The notes: generated by a model from the sequence alone, not told the origin. 64,000 nucleotides of DNA from an uncultured Erysipelotrichaceae bacterium (GCA_947385085.1 CANDJN010000001.1:1-64000), one strand, 5' to 3'; positions 50,495 to 60,164 are shown, numbered from the stretch's first letter. Made by a program: numbers and translations.

Positions 50495-50663
50495 TCTCAA
50501 AGTCATTTAAACATGGATGATCAAATTCATAAAGAAGTGGATTAGCACATATGTTGTAACATGAGGGAAAGGGGAAATGGCTTTATGATCACTGATATGA
50601 TGTCTATACAAAAATGTAGAAATAAGCGTGCTTCCCTTCGATGAAAGATGCAAAGAAAAATAC

Positions 50664-50692
50664 TTGCAAGCAATAGGCAATATGTGTATAAT
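50664..50692 (+). promoter_or_regulatory. sigma-A-type promoter of the ferredoxin gene
   Basis: TTGCAA (50664-50669), a 17-base spacer and TATAAT (50687-50692), 28 bases before the start codon. Confidence 0.7.
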
Positions 50693-50719
50693 GTACATAG
50701 TTAAAAGGAGGAATAAAGA

Positions 50720-50893
50720 ATGCCAGTAAATGTAAATCAGGATACTTGCATCGGCTGCGGTGCTTGTGTAGGAGTATGCCCGGTTGGCGCATTGTCGATG
50801 AACGACGAAGGAAAATCTGTTTGTGACGAAGGTACCTGCATCGACTGCGGATCTTGTGTTTCCGCTTGCCCTGTAGAAGCAATTTCACAGTAA
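50720..50893 (+). CDS. 2[4Fe-4S] ferredoxin
   Basis: Small electron carrier of 57 residues. It has two classical cluster motifs, CIGCGACVGVCP and CIDCGSCVSACP, with the clostridial ferredoxin spacing. ATG 50720 follows AAAGGAGG by 8 bases. It has its own promoter and terminator, so it is monocistronic. It could serve the glycyl-radical activase or other anaerobic redox enzymes, but no partner is adjacent. Confidence 0.95.
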   Translation: MPVNVNQDTCIGCGACVGVCPVGALSMNDEGKSVCDEGTCIDCGSCVSACPVEAISQ

Positions 50894-50917
50894 AACCAAG
50901 CGTTGCTTGGTTTTTTT
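50893..50917 (+). terminator. intrinsic terminator after the ferredoxin gene
   Basis: Stem aaaccaagc / gcttggttt around gtt, with a seven-T tail. Confidence 0.88.
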
Positions 50918-50962
50918 CCGGTTTTGGTATTCTTTCATTTTATAGCAGTTAGGAGTATGGAT

Positions 50963-52405
50963 ATGAAAAAACAACCCGGTTGGGCATTGCCCGATTTAAA
51001 GGCGGCACAGGTTCGCACGCCAGCACAATCACCGATCAGACATGAAATTTTTACCTTGCCGGAGTCAATGCGCAGACTCGGTATAGGAAAGAAGTATTAT
51101 TTGCGCACTTATGGCTGTCAGGCAAATGAGCGTGATGGGGAAACTCTCGCCGGTATTATGGAGCAGCTCGGCTTTGTCTCTACTGTAGATACGGATGATG
51201 CGGATATCATAATTTTAAATACATGCGCTGTACGAAAGAATGCAGAGGATAAGGTGCTGGGAGAATTAGGATCATTAAAGCGGTTGCGCAAAATCAATTC
51301 TGATGTTTTATTCGCCTTGTGCGGCTGTATGGCACAGGAAGAAACGATTGTAACTACGATATTGGAAAAATATTCCCATATTAATTTAATCTTCGGTACT
51401 CATAACATCCATCACTTACCCGATTTGTTATATCGAGCCATGATTCAACATGAACAAGTGGTGGAGGTGTATTCCAAGGAAGGAGAGGTTGTCGAAGAGC
51501 TTCCGGTCAAACGCTTTGCGTCTCATAAAGCATGGGTCAATATCATGTACGGCTGTGATAAATTCTGTACATATTGCATCGTACCTTATACGAGGGGAAA
51601 GGAACGCTCGCGGGCGATGGAAGACATTCTGAAAGAGATTCGCGAATTGAAGCAGGAAGGCTATCAGGAAATTACATTGCTGGGACAAAATGTGAATTCC
51701 TACGGCAAGGATTTACATTTGGAAGGTGGCTTTGCGAAGCTGTTGGAGGAAAGCGCCCGAACCGGCATCGCACGAATCCGTTTTACTACCTCGCATCCCT
51801 GGGATTTCAGTGAGGACATGATCGATGTGATTGCTCGTTATAATAATATCATGCCGTTTATTCATTTGCCGGTACAGTCTGGGGATAGCGAGATTTTGAA
51901 ATTGATGGGTCGTCGCTATACGATTGAACAATATCGCGAACTGTATGATAAAATATGTGCAAAAATTCCAGGATGCGGTTTTTCCACTGATATTATTGTC
52001 GGTTTCCCCAATGAAAGTGAGGAACAGTTTCAAAAAACGCTGGACATCGTAAAATACTGTCAATTTGACAATGCCTACACGTTTATTTATTCTCCCCGAG
52101 AAGGTACACCGGCTGCCGTTATGGAGGATAATGTTCCTATGGAAGTGAAACAACAGCGGTTAGCACGTTTAAATGAAATGGTGAATCACTATGCTCGCTT
52201 GCGCAATGAAGTGTATCAAGATCGTATCGTTACCGTTTTGGTGGATGGAATCAGTAAGAAAAATCCTCATGTGTTTAGCGGATATACCGAAACCAACAAG
52301 TTGGTAAATTTCACTAATATCAACGCAAAAATCGGCGATATTGTCAAAGTGCGCATCACCGCATGCAAGACATGGTCATTGGATGGGGAGCAAGTGATGG
52401 AGTAA
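50963..52405 (+). CDS. miaB: tRNA-2-methylthio-N6-dimethylallyladenosine synthase
   Basis: Radical-SAM methylthiotransferase (480 residues) that adds the 2-methylthio group to i6A37 of tRNAs. N-terminal UPF0004 domain with TYGCQANERDGE, ILNTCAVRKNAEDK and CGCMAQEE; radical-SAM Cys triad in CDKFCTYCIVPYTRG near 205; C-terminal TRAM domain with VFSGYTETNKLVNF. The ATG at 50963 is 7 bases after AGGAG; the ATG at 50957 is too close. The N-terminal 35 residues before the domain are normal for Firmicute MiaB. Confidence 0.94.
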   Translation: MKKQPGWALPDLKAAQVRTPAQSPIRHEIFTLPESMRRLGIGKKYYLRTYGCQANERDGETLAGIMEQLGFVSTVDTDDADIIILNTCAVRKNAEDKVLGELGSLKRLRKINSDVLFALCGCMAQEETIVTTILEKYSHINLIFGTHNIHHLPDLLYRAMIQHEQVVEVYSKEGEVVEELPVKRFASHKAWVNIMYGCDKFCTYCIVPYTRGKERSRAMEDILKEIRELKQEGYQEITLLGQNVNSYGKDLHLEGGFAKLLEESARTGIARIRFTTSHPWDFSEDMIDVIARYNNIMPFIHLPVQSGDSEILKLMGRRYTIEQYRELYDKICAKIPGCGFSTDIIVGFPNESEEQFQKTLDIVKYCQFDNAYTFIYSPREGTPAAVMEDNVPMEVKQQRLARLNEMVNHYARLRNEVYQDRIVTVLVDGISKKNPHVFSGYTETNKLVNFTNINAKIGDIVKVRITACKTWSLDGEQVME

Positions 52406-52422
52406 CACGCATCACTTTTTTT
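52394..52422 (+). terminator. intrinsic terminator at the miaB stop
   Basis: Stem gtgatg / catcac (extendable by one A-T pair), overlapping the stop codon, followed by seven T. Confidence 0.7.
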
Positions 52423-52463
52423 GCGGGAAACGGATCATTTTCGATGTCTTTTGAGCATAAAAG

Positions 52464-52472
52464 TGGTATAAT
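52464..52472 (+). promoter_or_regulatory. extended -10 promoter upstream of the RNase J-like gene
   Basis: TGGTATAAT at 52464-52472 is an extended -10 (TGn plus TATAAT). No good -35 hexamer is at the usual distance. Confidence 0.5.
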
Positions 52473-52559
52473 AATCTTAGCTATGGCAAGAATGAAAGAA
52501 ACATATACACTTTTTAATTAATATGGAGTATTAATACAATGATGGAAGGAGAAAAATAG

Positions 52560-54224
52560 ATGGATCAAGTACGCATATTTGCGCTTGGCGGACTCGATGA
52601 AAATGGTAAAAATATGTATGTCGTCGAAGTCAATGAAGCGATATTTGTCATTGAAGCAGGCTTAAAATTTCCTGATACGGAACAGTTGGGAGTGGAATTT
52701 GTCATTCCCGATTTCACTTATTTAATCGAAAATAAAAATCGCATTAAGGGTATTTTTATCACCCATGGTCATGACGATGTGGTAGCGGCTTTGCCGTATT
52801 TGTTAAAGCAGGTAAAGGCTCCGGTCTATACGGGCTCTTTAACAGCCAATATTATTCATGATATGTTGAAAAAAGAGGGCGTAAAGGATGTGAAAATTCA
52901 TCGCATTAAACGTTCCAGCAAGCAGACGATTGATAAGGTAAAGGTGCGCACATTCCCGATGACGCATGCCTATCCCGATAATTTCGGTGTGGCGATTATG
53001 AGTGATCAGGGAGCGATTGTTTATACCGGTGAATTCATCGTCGATTACGATATGTTATCACAACAGTATTTGTGTGATCTCAATGAATTATCCGATATCG
53101 GCAAGCACGGCGTTTTATGCTTGTTAAGCGAATCGCAAGGGGTAGAGCGAAGTGGTCATACAGCACCCAATCATCGCATTACCAGTTTGGTGGAGCCGGT
53201 ATTTGAAAAGGCGAGCGGACGTATTTTGATCTCGGTCTATCGTCAAAGTCTTTATCGGGTAATTGAGATTATTGAAATCTGTAAGCGTATGAATAAGAAG
53301 ATTTATTTTCATGATAAAGAGCTGCGCCGTTTATTGAAACATCTTGAGGATATGAAATACTACTATTTACCGCGGGAAATGGAAGTTGTGGAAAAGCAGT
53401 TCCGCGATGATATGGAGGATGTTGTCGTAGTGATCAGCGGCTCGGGCAAGAATCTGTTCCGCACGATGAGCAATATTGCCAATCATGAGGATCCTAAGGT
53501 TTCTTTCCGCGTGAGCGATACGATTATTATGGCTTCTCCGGTAGTCAGTGGTACGGAAACGGAAGCCACTGATATGGAAAACGACATTTATAAAGAGGGC
53601 GGTCATATCTTCTCATTAAGCTCTAAGACTGTACTCTCAATGCATCCAAGCAGTGAGGATTTAAAGATGATGCTTTATCTCTTTAAACCGAAGTATTATA
53701 TCCCGGTAAAAGGCGAATACCGTCATCTTGTGATGAATGCGAATTTGGGCGTATCCATGGGGTATTCACCGGATCGTATTTTGATCTTGGATAACGGTCA
53801 GATTGCGTCCTTTGAGAATAAAGTTTTAAAAAGTGTCTCCGAGCATCTGGAATTAGAAGATACGCTTATCGACGGTAAGGAAAACTGGGATGTGACCGGT
53901 GTGGTTTTAAAGGATCGCGAGGTGCTGTCTACCGATGGTGTGATGGTGGTCGGTGTTGGCGTGAACATGAAAAGCAAGGAAATTATCAACGGTCCGGATG
54001 TGCAGACACGCGGCTTGATCTATTTAAAAGATGCCGATTACATTATCAAAGAAGTAGGGGAAATGATGGAGGAATGCATTAACAATGCGGTGGCGGAGAA
54101 ACGTTATGATAATATGACGGTTCGCGCTGAAGCAAAGGAAAAAATCACCAAGTATTTATTGAAACAAACGGGCAAACGTCCGATGGTGCTGCCGGTGATC
54201 ATGGAGATCAACGTCGGCGCATAA
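52560..54224 (+). CDS. RNase J-family protein with degenerate active site (RNase J2-like)
   Basis: Metallo-beta-lactamase/beta-CASP protein of 554 residues, collinear with RNase J1 from ALGGLDENGKNMY to the C-terminal PMVLPVIMEI. Compared with J1 from memory, several catalytic positions differ: HGHEDH is HGHDDV (last His lost), HTGDF is YTGEF (Asp to Glu), the GSQGEP block is GSGKNL, and PIHGEYR is PVKGEYR (His to Lys). His in THAYPD and in SMHPSSEDL remain. It is therefore probably a weak or inactive partner of a true RNase J1 encoded elsewhere, as J2 is in Bacillus. It starts after a purine-rich GGAAGGAGAA site; ftsK follows 17 bases downstream. Confidence 0.85.
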   Translation: MDQVRIFALGGLDENGKNMYVVEVNEAIFVIEAGLKFPDTEQLGVEFVIPDFTYLIENKNRIKGIFITHGHDDVVAALPYLLKQVKAPVYTGSLTANIIHDMLKKEGVKDVKIHRIKRSSKQTIDKVKVRTFPMTHAYPDNFGVAIMSDQGAIVYTGEFIVDYDMLSQQYLCDLNELSDIGKHGVLCLLSESQGVERSGHTAPNHRITSLVEPVFEKASGRILISVYRQSLYRVIEIIEICKRMNKKIYFHDKELRRLLKHLEDMKYYYLPREMEVVEKQFRDDMEDVVVVISGSGKNLFRTMSNIANHEDPKVSFRVSDTIIMASPVVSGTETEATDMENDIYKEGGHIFSLSSKTVLSMHPSSEDLKMMLYLFKPKYYIPVKGEYRHLVMNANLGVSMGYSPDRILILDNGQIASFENKVLKSVSEHLELEDTLIDGKENWDVTGVVLKDREVLSTDGVMVVGVGVNMKSKEIINGPDVQTRGLIYLKDADYIIKEVGEMMEECINNAVAEKRYDNMTVRAEAKEKITKYLLKQTGKRPMVLPVIMEINVGA

Positions 54225-54241
54225 CGTATTGGAGGGGTCTT

Positions 54242-56626
54242 ATGGCCAAGAGCAAGTCGAGGAAAAACAATAAGAAAAAACAAAAGCAGAAGGAAAATGA
54301 AATATTGCTATATGTATATGCGTTATTTATGATAACATTATCGCTTATCGGCGCATTACAGATTGGCTTTGTCGGACAGTTGTTGACCGGCAGTGTAAAA
54401 TATATTTTTGGAAATTTATATGGAATATTCTATGGTGTTGTATTTTTGTTTGCAATTCTATTGATGATGAAAAAATCCTTACAGGAGATTCCGTTAAATT
54501 ACAATGTGGGAGTTGGGGCGCTGCTTGTCGCATGGCTGATCGCCGCATCCATCCCTAATGATGCTTCCTTAAAGGGAATGGGAGTATTCAGTGCTTATAT
54601 CAACCATTCCGCAGAGATTTTTGCGGGAGAAATGGCTGCCGGAGGCGGCTTGATCGGTGCGATGTTCGTCAGTCTTTCCTCGTTCCTATTCGATTATACG
54701 GGAACATGGATTGTGGCTGTTGCGCTGATTACGCTGGGAATCATCCTGTTAGCTAGCGGTGCCTTTATGGAATGGCTCGGTAAAACGAAAACAAAAATCA
54801 GCGAGCCGTTGGCCGAGGCACGTACGCATAGTAAAGAGCGGCGCATTCAGAAAAAGGAAGCGCGCAAAGAAGCAAAACAACAGACGAAAATGGCCAATAT
54901 TCGGGTGGATGACGATGAGGAAGAGAATATCATTGATGATACCTTGAGCATTGAAGAACGTGTTCAAAAAGGTCAGGTTTCCTTTTTAGAGGCAGATGAA
55001 TATCAGGAAACGGAGAATGAGGAAGAACTGGATATTCTCAATGAGCAGCTTGCGATGGAGGAGATTGAGCCGCAGAATGTGAATTCATCGCCGATCGCGA
55101 AGCAAAAGGCAGAGGATCAGCGAATCATCGAGGAGACGATTGGGAAAGCCGATACGTTTATTTCTTCCTTTGAAGCGGATTACACCAATTACAAATTACC
55201 GCGATTAAGTCTGTTAAAGGATAACGGAAAAAAAGGAAAATCGTTAAACAATATCAATGCGGCCAATGAAAGTGGGCGCCGTTTGATTGAAATATTGGAT
55301 CAGTTCGGGGTGAAAGCAACCTTAATCGCGACACATATCGGTCCGGCAGTTACCAAGTTTGAGGTCAAGCCGGATTTGGGCGTACGGGTAAATAAGATTA
55401 GTAATTTGCAATATGATATTAAGATGGCTTTGGCCGCTAAGGATCTGCGCATTGAAGCGCCGATTCCCGGCAAGTCTGCGGTTGGAATTGAAATTCCCAA
55501 TGTAGAAAAAACGACCGTATCAATGAAGGAATTAATGAAACAGATGCCGGAAAAATACGATGATAAAAAGCTGGCTGTGGCATTAGGTAAGGATTTGATG
55601 GGCAACGGTGTTTACGGCGAGTTGAATAAAATGCCGCACTTATTGATTGCCGGTGCGACGGGCAGTGGTAAATCCGTTTGCGTGAATACGATTATCACAT
55701 CATTGTTGATGCGCACCAAGCCGGATGAGGTAAAAATGCTGCTGGTGGATCCTAAAAAGGTAGAGTTTACCCCGTATCGTGAAATTCCGCATTTGTTAGG
55801 GCCGGTGATTACCGATGGCGAGGAAGCCAATCGCGCATTGAAGGTTATCGTTAATATGATGGACAATCGCTATGAGCTGTTTTCAATGGCAGGGGTTCGC
55901 AATATCGGCGGCTATAACGCATACATTGAAAGCCACCCCGAGGAAGGCATGGCAAAACTGCCATGGATTGTTGTGATCATTGATGAGCTGGCGGATTTGA
56001 TGCTGGTCGCGGCCAAAGAGGTCGAATCCAGCATTCAGCGCATCACGCAGCTGGCACGTGCGGCCGGAATTCACCTCATCGTGGCAACACAGCGACCGAG
56101 TGTTGATGTCATTACCGGTATTATCAAGGCAAATATTCCTTCACGAATTGCGTTTGCGGTATCTTCTGCGGTGGATTCACGAACGATTCTGGACCAGGTT
56201 GGAGCAGAAAAACTGCTCGGTTATGGTGATATGTTATACATACCGGTCGGCGAACAAGTCGCGACCCGGGTTCAGGGGGCGTTTGTTTCTGATGATGAAG
56301 TGGCAGCCATTGCCGAATACGTCAGCAAACAGGCAAAACCCAAATATGAGGATGCGTTCTTACGATTGGAGGCATTGGATGGGGGCATTGGTGATTCCTC
56401 TGCGGCTTCATCACACGATGATCCCCTCTATGAGGAAGTGAAGGAGTTTGTTATCCAGACGCGTAAGGCCAGCACCTCGCTGGTACAGCGCAAATTCAGT
56501 ATCGGCTATGCCCGTGCTGCTCGTTTAATTGACACTTTGGAGGAGCGCGGTATCATCGGACCGGCGCGCGGTAGTAAACCGCGTGAGGTCTATGCAAAAA
56601 ACAGTGAGGAGGATATGAATGAGTAG
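54242..56626 (+). CDS. ftsK: DNA translocase FtsK/SpoIIIE
   Basis: Hexameric DNA pump of 794 residues. A very basic N terminus is followed by four membrane segments (about 20-180), a charged acidic linker (about 185-330), then the motor. The motor has Walker A GATGSGKSVCVNT near 470, LLVDPKKVEF, Walker B VVIIDELADLM near 580 and VATQRPSVDVITGIIKANIPS; a C-terminal gamma winged helix (about 730-785) should read the orienting DNA repeats. In a spore-former it probably also moves DNA into the forespore. ATG follows GGAGGGGTC. The end overlaps the next gene by 8 bases. Confidence 0.95.
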   Translation: MAKSKSRKNNKKKQKQKENEILLYVYALFMITLSLIGALQIGFVGQLLTGSVKYIFGNLYGIFYGVVFLFAILLMMKKSLQEIPLNYNVGVGALLVAWLIAASIPNDASLKGMGVFSAYINHSAEIFAGEMAAGGGLIGAMFVSLSSFLFDYTGTWIVAVALITLGIILLASGAFMEWLGKTKTKISEPLAEARTHSKERRIQKKEARKEAKQQTKMANIRVDDDEEENIIDDTLSIEERVQKGQVSFLEADEYQETENEEELDILNEQLAMEEIEPQNVNSSPIAKQKAEDQRIIEETIGKADTFISSFEADYTNYKLPRLSLLKDNGKKGKSLNNINAANESGRRLIEILDQFGVKATLIATHIGPAVTKFEVKPDLGVRVNKISNLQYDIKMALAAKDLRIEAPIPGKSAVGIEIPNVEKTTVSMKELMKQMPEKYDDKKLAVALGKDLMGNGVYGELNKMPHLLIAGATGSGKSVCVNTIITSLLMRTKPDEVKMLLVDPKKVEFTPYREIPHLLGPVITDGEEANRALKVIVNMMDNRYELFSMAGVRNIGGYNAYIESHPEEGMAKLPWIVVIIDELADLMLVAAKEVESSIQRITQLARAAGIHLIVATQRPSVDVITGIIKANIPSRIAFAVSSAVDSRTILDQVGAEKLLGYGDMLYIPVGEQVATRVQGAFVSDDEVAAIAEYVSKQAKPKYEDAFLRLEALDGGIGDSSAASSHDDPLYEEVKEFVIQTRKASTSLVQRKFSIGYARAARLIDTLEERGIIGPARGSKPREVYAKNSEEDMNE

Positions 56627-58124
56627 CGTCAGTAACATTATCAAGGATCCAACCCTAACGTATCAGCAACAGGTGCTTGCCTTGGCACGGCTGGCAGAAA
56701 ACAATGATGATACGCTAAATCTGGAACCGGAATTTGAACAAGCATTGAGGGAAATGACCTTATGTGATCTGGGTGAAGGTCGAGCACCGTATCGACCACG
56801 TTATATCTTGCCGGATTATGCGAAGCTGATGAAGGAAGGCTGTCAATTCTTGGGCTTAACTCCGCCAAAGGATATTTGGGAAGCGACCAATGCGTTGTTG
56901 ATTTTCTACAAGCATGTCCCGAGTATTACATCCTTTCCGGTCTATTTAGGTAACTTTACCGATTTGTTTGAACCATTCCACAAGGAAATTGGAGAAACGC
57001 GCAAAGCGCTGAAGCTGTTTTTGTTGCACATTGATAAGACACTAACCGATTCCTTTGTACATGCGAACATCGGACCTTGTGACAGTGAGGTAAATCGCAT
57101 TATTTTGGATTTGACCAAGGAAATGCAGCTCGCTATTCCAAACTTGACGCTGTTGTATGATCCCTCAAAAACCTCCGATGAATTTGCCTTGGCATGTATC
57201 GACTGTATGTTAGCTACCAGCAAGCCATCGTTTGCCAACGATGTGATGTATCGCAAGGAAATCCCGAATTACGGCATTGCCAGTTGCTATAACGCACTGA
57301 AGGTGGGAGGCGGCGGTTATACCTTGCCGCGCATTCGTCTGTATAACGTAGCGACGAAAGCAACCTCGGTAGATGATTTCTTTGAACGGGTCTTGCCGTA
57401 TTATACGCAAATGCTATTGCGTAATATGGATACGCGTATTCGCTATATTGTAGAGGAAAGCAATTTCTTCACGTCGCATTTCCTTGTGAAAGAAGGCTTT
57501 GTGAAACGAGAAAATTTTACCGGTATGTTTGGTGTCGTAGGATTGGCGGAATGCGTCAATCACTTGCTTGGCATTGAAGATCCCAATCTTGGATATGGAC
57601 ACAGTGAAGCAGCAACCGCAATGGGTGAGCGGGTGATGAATGAAGTGGAGCGCATGGTTAAGGAACATCATGGCGTTTATTGTGAAGGATGCAATAATCA
57701 ATATGTTTTACACGCGCAGGTCGGCATTGACAGCGATGGCCGCGAAAATTCTCCGGGAGCCCGTATTCCAATTGGCTCAGAACCTGATTTAAGCGATCAT
57801 ATTGAATGCGAAAGCCATTTCCATCACTATTTTGTTTCCGGCATCGGTGATATCTTTAAATTTGATGATACATGGAATCATACACAAAGTGCATTGCTTG
57901 ACATCATCAAGGGTGCCTTTGTATCCGGTATGCGCTACTTTACCGGCTATAATGCGGATTGTGATGTTGTTCGTGTCACCGGATACTTGGTGAAAAAGAG
58001 TGAAATTGCGAAACTGGATGCACAGGAAACCAGTTTGAATAATGTGACGGTATTCGGACAGGGTGCTCGTGATAACGCCGATGCGTTGGATCGCAGAATC
58101 TATGATGAAAGCGCCCGTCAATAA
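56619..58124 (+). CDS. yjjI: YjjI-family glycyl radical enzyme
   Basis: Anaerobic glycyl-radical enzyme of 501 residues, close to the length of E. coli YjjI and much shorter than pyruvate formate-lyase. The Gly-radical motif VRVTGYLV lies near residue 450, and a likely thiyl Cys in GIASCYNALKVGGGGY near 228. The substrate is unknown for the family. Followed immediately by its YjjW activase, whose start overlaps it. The gene begins inside the end of ftsK. Confidence 0.88.
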   Translation: MSSVSNIIKDPTLTYQQQVLALARLAENNDDTLNLEPEFEQALREMTLCDLGEGRAPYRPRYILPDYAKLMKEGCQFLGLTPPKDIWEATNALLIFYKHVPSITSFPVYLGNFTDLFEPFHKEIGETRKALKLFLLHIDKTLTDSFVHANIGPCDSEVNRIILDLTKEMQLAIPNLTLLYDPSKTSDEFALACIDCMLATSKPSFANDVMYRKEIPNYGIASCYNALKVGGGGYTLPRIRLYNVATKATSVDDFFERVLPYYTQMLLRNMDTRIRYIVEESNFFTSHFLVKEGFVKRENFTGMFGVVGLAECVNHLLGIEDPNLGYGHSEAATAMGERVMNEVERMVKEHHGVYCEGCNNQYVLHAQVGIDSDGRENSPGARIPIGSEPDLSDHIECESHFHHYFVSGIGDIFKFDDTWNHTQSALLDIIKGAFVSGMRYFTGYNADCDVVRVTGYLVKKSEIAKLDAQETSLNNVTVFGQGARDNADALDRRIYDESARQ

Positions 58125-58941
58125 AATCATCCCTTTTTCCAATGTAGATGGCCCGGGTAACCGCTGTGCCATCTTTTTTCAATCGTGCCCCTTTGCTTGT
58201 CTGTACTGTCACAATCCGGAAACGATTCAGATGTGCAAAAACTGCGGCGCGTGTGTCAACCAATGCCCGGCTCATGCGTTGAGCATGGAGGAGGGAAGTG
58301 TTTGCTGGAATCAAGATGTGTGCGTGAATTGTGATACATGCATTCGCTGTTGTCCCCATCTGGCTTCACCGAAAATTCAATGGCTCGATGTCGATGAACT
58401 GTATCAAAGAGTAAAGAAGCTTCGCTTGTTTATTCGCGGCATTACCGTAAGCGGTGGTGAATGCATGAATCAAGCACCGTTTTTGACGGAATTCTTTCAC
58501 GAGGTCAGAAAGCTGAATTTAGGTATTCTGATTGACTCCAATGGCTTTTATGACTTTTCACAGTATCCGCAATTATTAGAGCTTTGTGATGGAGTGATGC
58601 TGGATGTAAAGGCAGTGGATCCGCAATTTCATCAAACGCTTTGTGCACAGGATAATACCACCGTATTGAAGAATTTAGATTATTTGTTAAGCATAAATAA
58701 ATTAGAAGAGGTACGAACGGTGCTGTTGCCGCATCATGAAGAACAGAATCGTAAGACGATAGAATATGTGGTCAAGCTTATTGATAATCGCTGCCGCTAT
58801 AAGCTCATCGCATACCGCAGCTTTGGCGTGCGTGAAGCAGGGGTAAAGAAATTTGGCACCGGTATTCTGAATGAGAATGAAATGAAAGAATATGAAGAAT
58901 ATGCAAAAAGCCTTGGAAATGTTACAGTCACTCTGGTGTAA
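58102..58941 (+). CDS. yjjW: YjjW-family glycyl radical enzyme activase
   Basis: Radical-SAM activase of 279 residues that installs the glycyl radical in YjjI. The SAM-cluster motif CPFACLYCHNP lies near residue 22. A ferredoxin-like insert of two [4Fe-4S] motifs follows (CKNCGACVNQCP and CVNCDTCIRCCP), then the SAM-binding GGE-type segment VSGGECMNQAPF. I start at 58102, overlapping yjjI by 23 bases, with the adjacent ATG at 58105 as an alternative; there is no clear ribosome site, so coupling is likely. The frame is open to 58063. Confidence 0.9.
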   Translation: MMKAPVNKIIPFSNVDGPGNRCAIFFQSCPFACLYCHNPETIQMCKNCGACVNQCPAHALSMEEGSVCWNQDVCVNCDTCIRCCPHLASPKIQWLDVDELYQRVKKLRLFIRGITVSGGECMNQAPFLTEFFHEVRKLNLGILIDSNGFYDFSQYPQLLELCDGVMLDVKAVDPQFHQTLCAQDNTTVLKNLDYLLSINKLEEVRTVLLPHHEEQNRKTIEYVVKLIDNRCRYKLIAYRSFGVREAGVKKFGTGILNENEMKEYEEYAKSLGNVTVTLV

Positions 58942-58962
58942 TAAATGTAAGTCGTTTATTGA

Positions 58963-58991
58963 TTGACAAAAGGCAGGGAACAGGTTAAAAT
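58963..58991 (+). promoter_or_regulatory. sigma-A-type promoter of the BMP lipoprotein gene
   Basis: Consensus TTGACA (58963-58968), a 17-base spacer and TAAAAT (58986-58991), 42 bases before the start codon. Confidence 0.78.
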
Positions 58992-59032
58992 TTTTATAGA
59001 ACCAAATGATTTCATAGACGGAGGAAAAACAA

Positions 59033-60118
59033 ATGAAAAAACTTTGGAAAATGGGTTTGGTTGCGGCCATGGCCGTAACAACGCTAGCTGGTTGTGGCAG
59101 TAGTGGTGACGACAAGACCGGTGGCAATGAGGAATGTCCTGTAAAGGTCGGCTTTGTGACGGATACCGGCGGTATCGATGACAAATCTTTCAATCAGGGT
59201 TCTTGGGAAGGTATCGTGAAGTGGGCTGAAGAAAACGGATACTCTACCGAAAATGGTAAATGTATCGGTTATGTACAGTCCAATGCGGAAGCGGATTACG
59301 TACCGAATTTGAGCTCCATGGCAGAACAGGGATATGATTTAGTCATTGCGGCTGGAAACTTGTTCAAGGATGCAATGGATCAAGTATCTCAGCAGTTTCC
59401 GAATACAAAATTCTTTATCATTGATGAAGTGGTAGAGGAAAGCAATGTTGTCAGCGGTATGTTTGCGGCAGAGCAGTCTTCTTATCTTGTCGGTGTTGCG
59501 GCAGCAATGCAGGCGAAAGCAGAAGGCGGCGACACAGTTGGCTTTGTCGGCGGTATGGATTTAGAATTGATCAAAGCATTCCAGGCAGGCTATGAGCAGG
59601 GGGTATGGTCTGTTGATCCTGCCATGAAGGTTATGGTTGACTATGCCGGATCCTTCTCTGATGCATCGAAGGGTTCTTCCTTGGCAGAAAAGCAGTATGG
59701 CGCAGGCGCTAAAGTCATCTATCATGCGGCAGGCGGTACCGGAGCCGGTGTCATCAAAACAGCGATGGAAAAAGCGGAAAAAGGTGAATCTGCATGGGTG
59801 ATCGGTGTTGACCGTGATCAGTATGATGATGGTAAATACGGCGATGGCTCTAAATCAATCATCTTAACTTCTGCATTGAAGAAAGTCGATGTTGCTACAT
59901 ATTCCGTTGCGAAGAGCGTATCGGATAATGCATTTGAAGGCGGCAAGACGTTAATGTTTGATTTGGTAAATGACGGTGTTGGATTCCCAGCTGAAAATCC
60001 GAACTTGTCTGAAGATATCATTAAGGCGATGGAAGCTGCTCAACAGGATATCAAAGACGGTAAAGTAGAAGTATCTGCGACTCCGAAAGTAAATAATGGC
60101 GAAACAGGTACGAAATAA
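59033..60118 (+). CDS. bmpA: BMP-family nucleoside-binding lipoprotein
   Basis: Substrate-binding lipoprotein of 361 residues (lipobox LAGC, Cys 21) of the BmpA/Med/NupN family. FVTDTGGIDDKSFNQGSWEG follows the linker (here only its core Asp-Lys-Ser-Phe-Asn is diagnostic), and VGFVGGMDLELIKAFQAGY, YHAAGGTGAGVI and WVIGVDRDQYDD are the ligand-pocket blocks. It should deliver nucleosides such as guanosine or adenosine to the ABC importer encoded next. A terminator separates it from the ATPase gene, which would allow more binding protein than transporter. Confidence 0.9.
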   Translation: MKKLWKMGLVAAMAVTTLAGCGSSGDDKTGGNEECPVKVGFVTDTGGIDDKSFNQGSWEGIVKWAEENGYSTENGKCIGYVQSNAEADYVPNLSSMAEQGYDLVIAAGNLFKDAMDQVSQQFPNTKFFIIDEVVEESNVVSGMFAAEQSSYLVGVAAAMQAKAEGGDTVGFVGGMDLELIKAFQAGYEQGVWSVDPAMKVMVDYAGSFSDASKGSSLAEKQYGAGAKVIYHAAGGTGAGVIKTAMEKAEKGESAWVIGVDRDQYDDGKYGDGSKSIILTSALKKVDVATYSVAKSVSDNAFEGGKTLMFDLVNDGVGFPAENPNLSEDIIKAMEAAQQDIKDGKVEVSATPKVNNGETGTK

Positions 60119-60137
60119 GTTGTTAATTTGAGTACAG

Positions 60138-60164
60138 AAAGATAAGCAAACGCTTATCTTTTTG
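60138..60164 (+). terminator. terminator between the BMP and ATPase genes
   Basis: Ten-base stem aaagataagc / gcttatcttt around aaac, then T-rich. It is partly followed by a perfect TATAAT at 60188-60193, which may provide a second promoter for the transporter genes. Confidence 0.82.
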
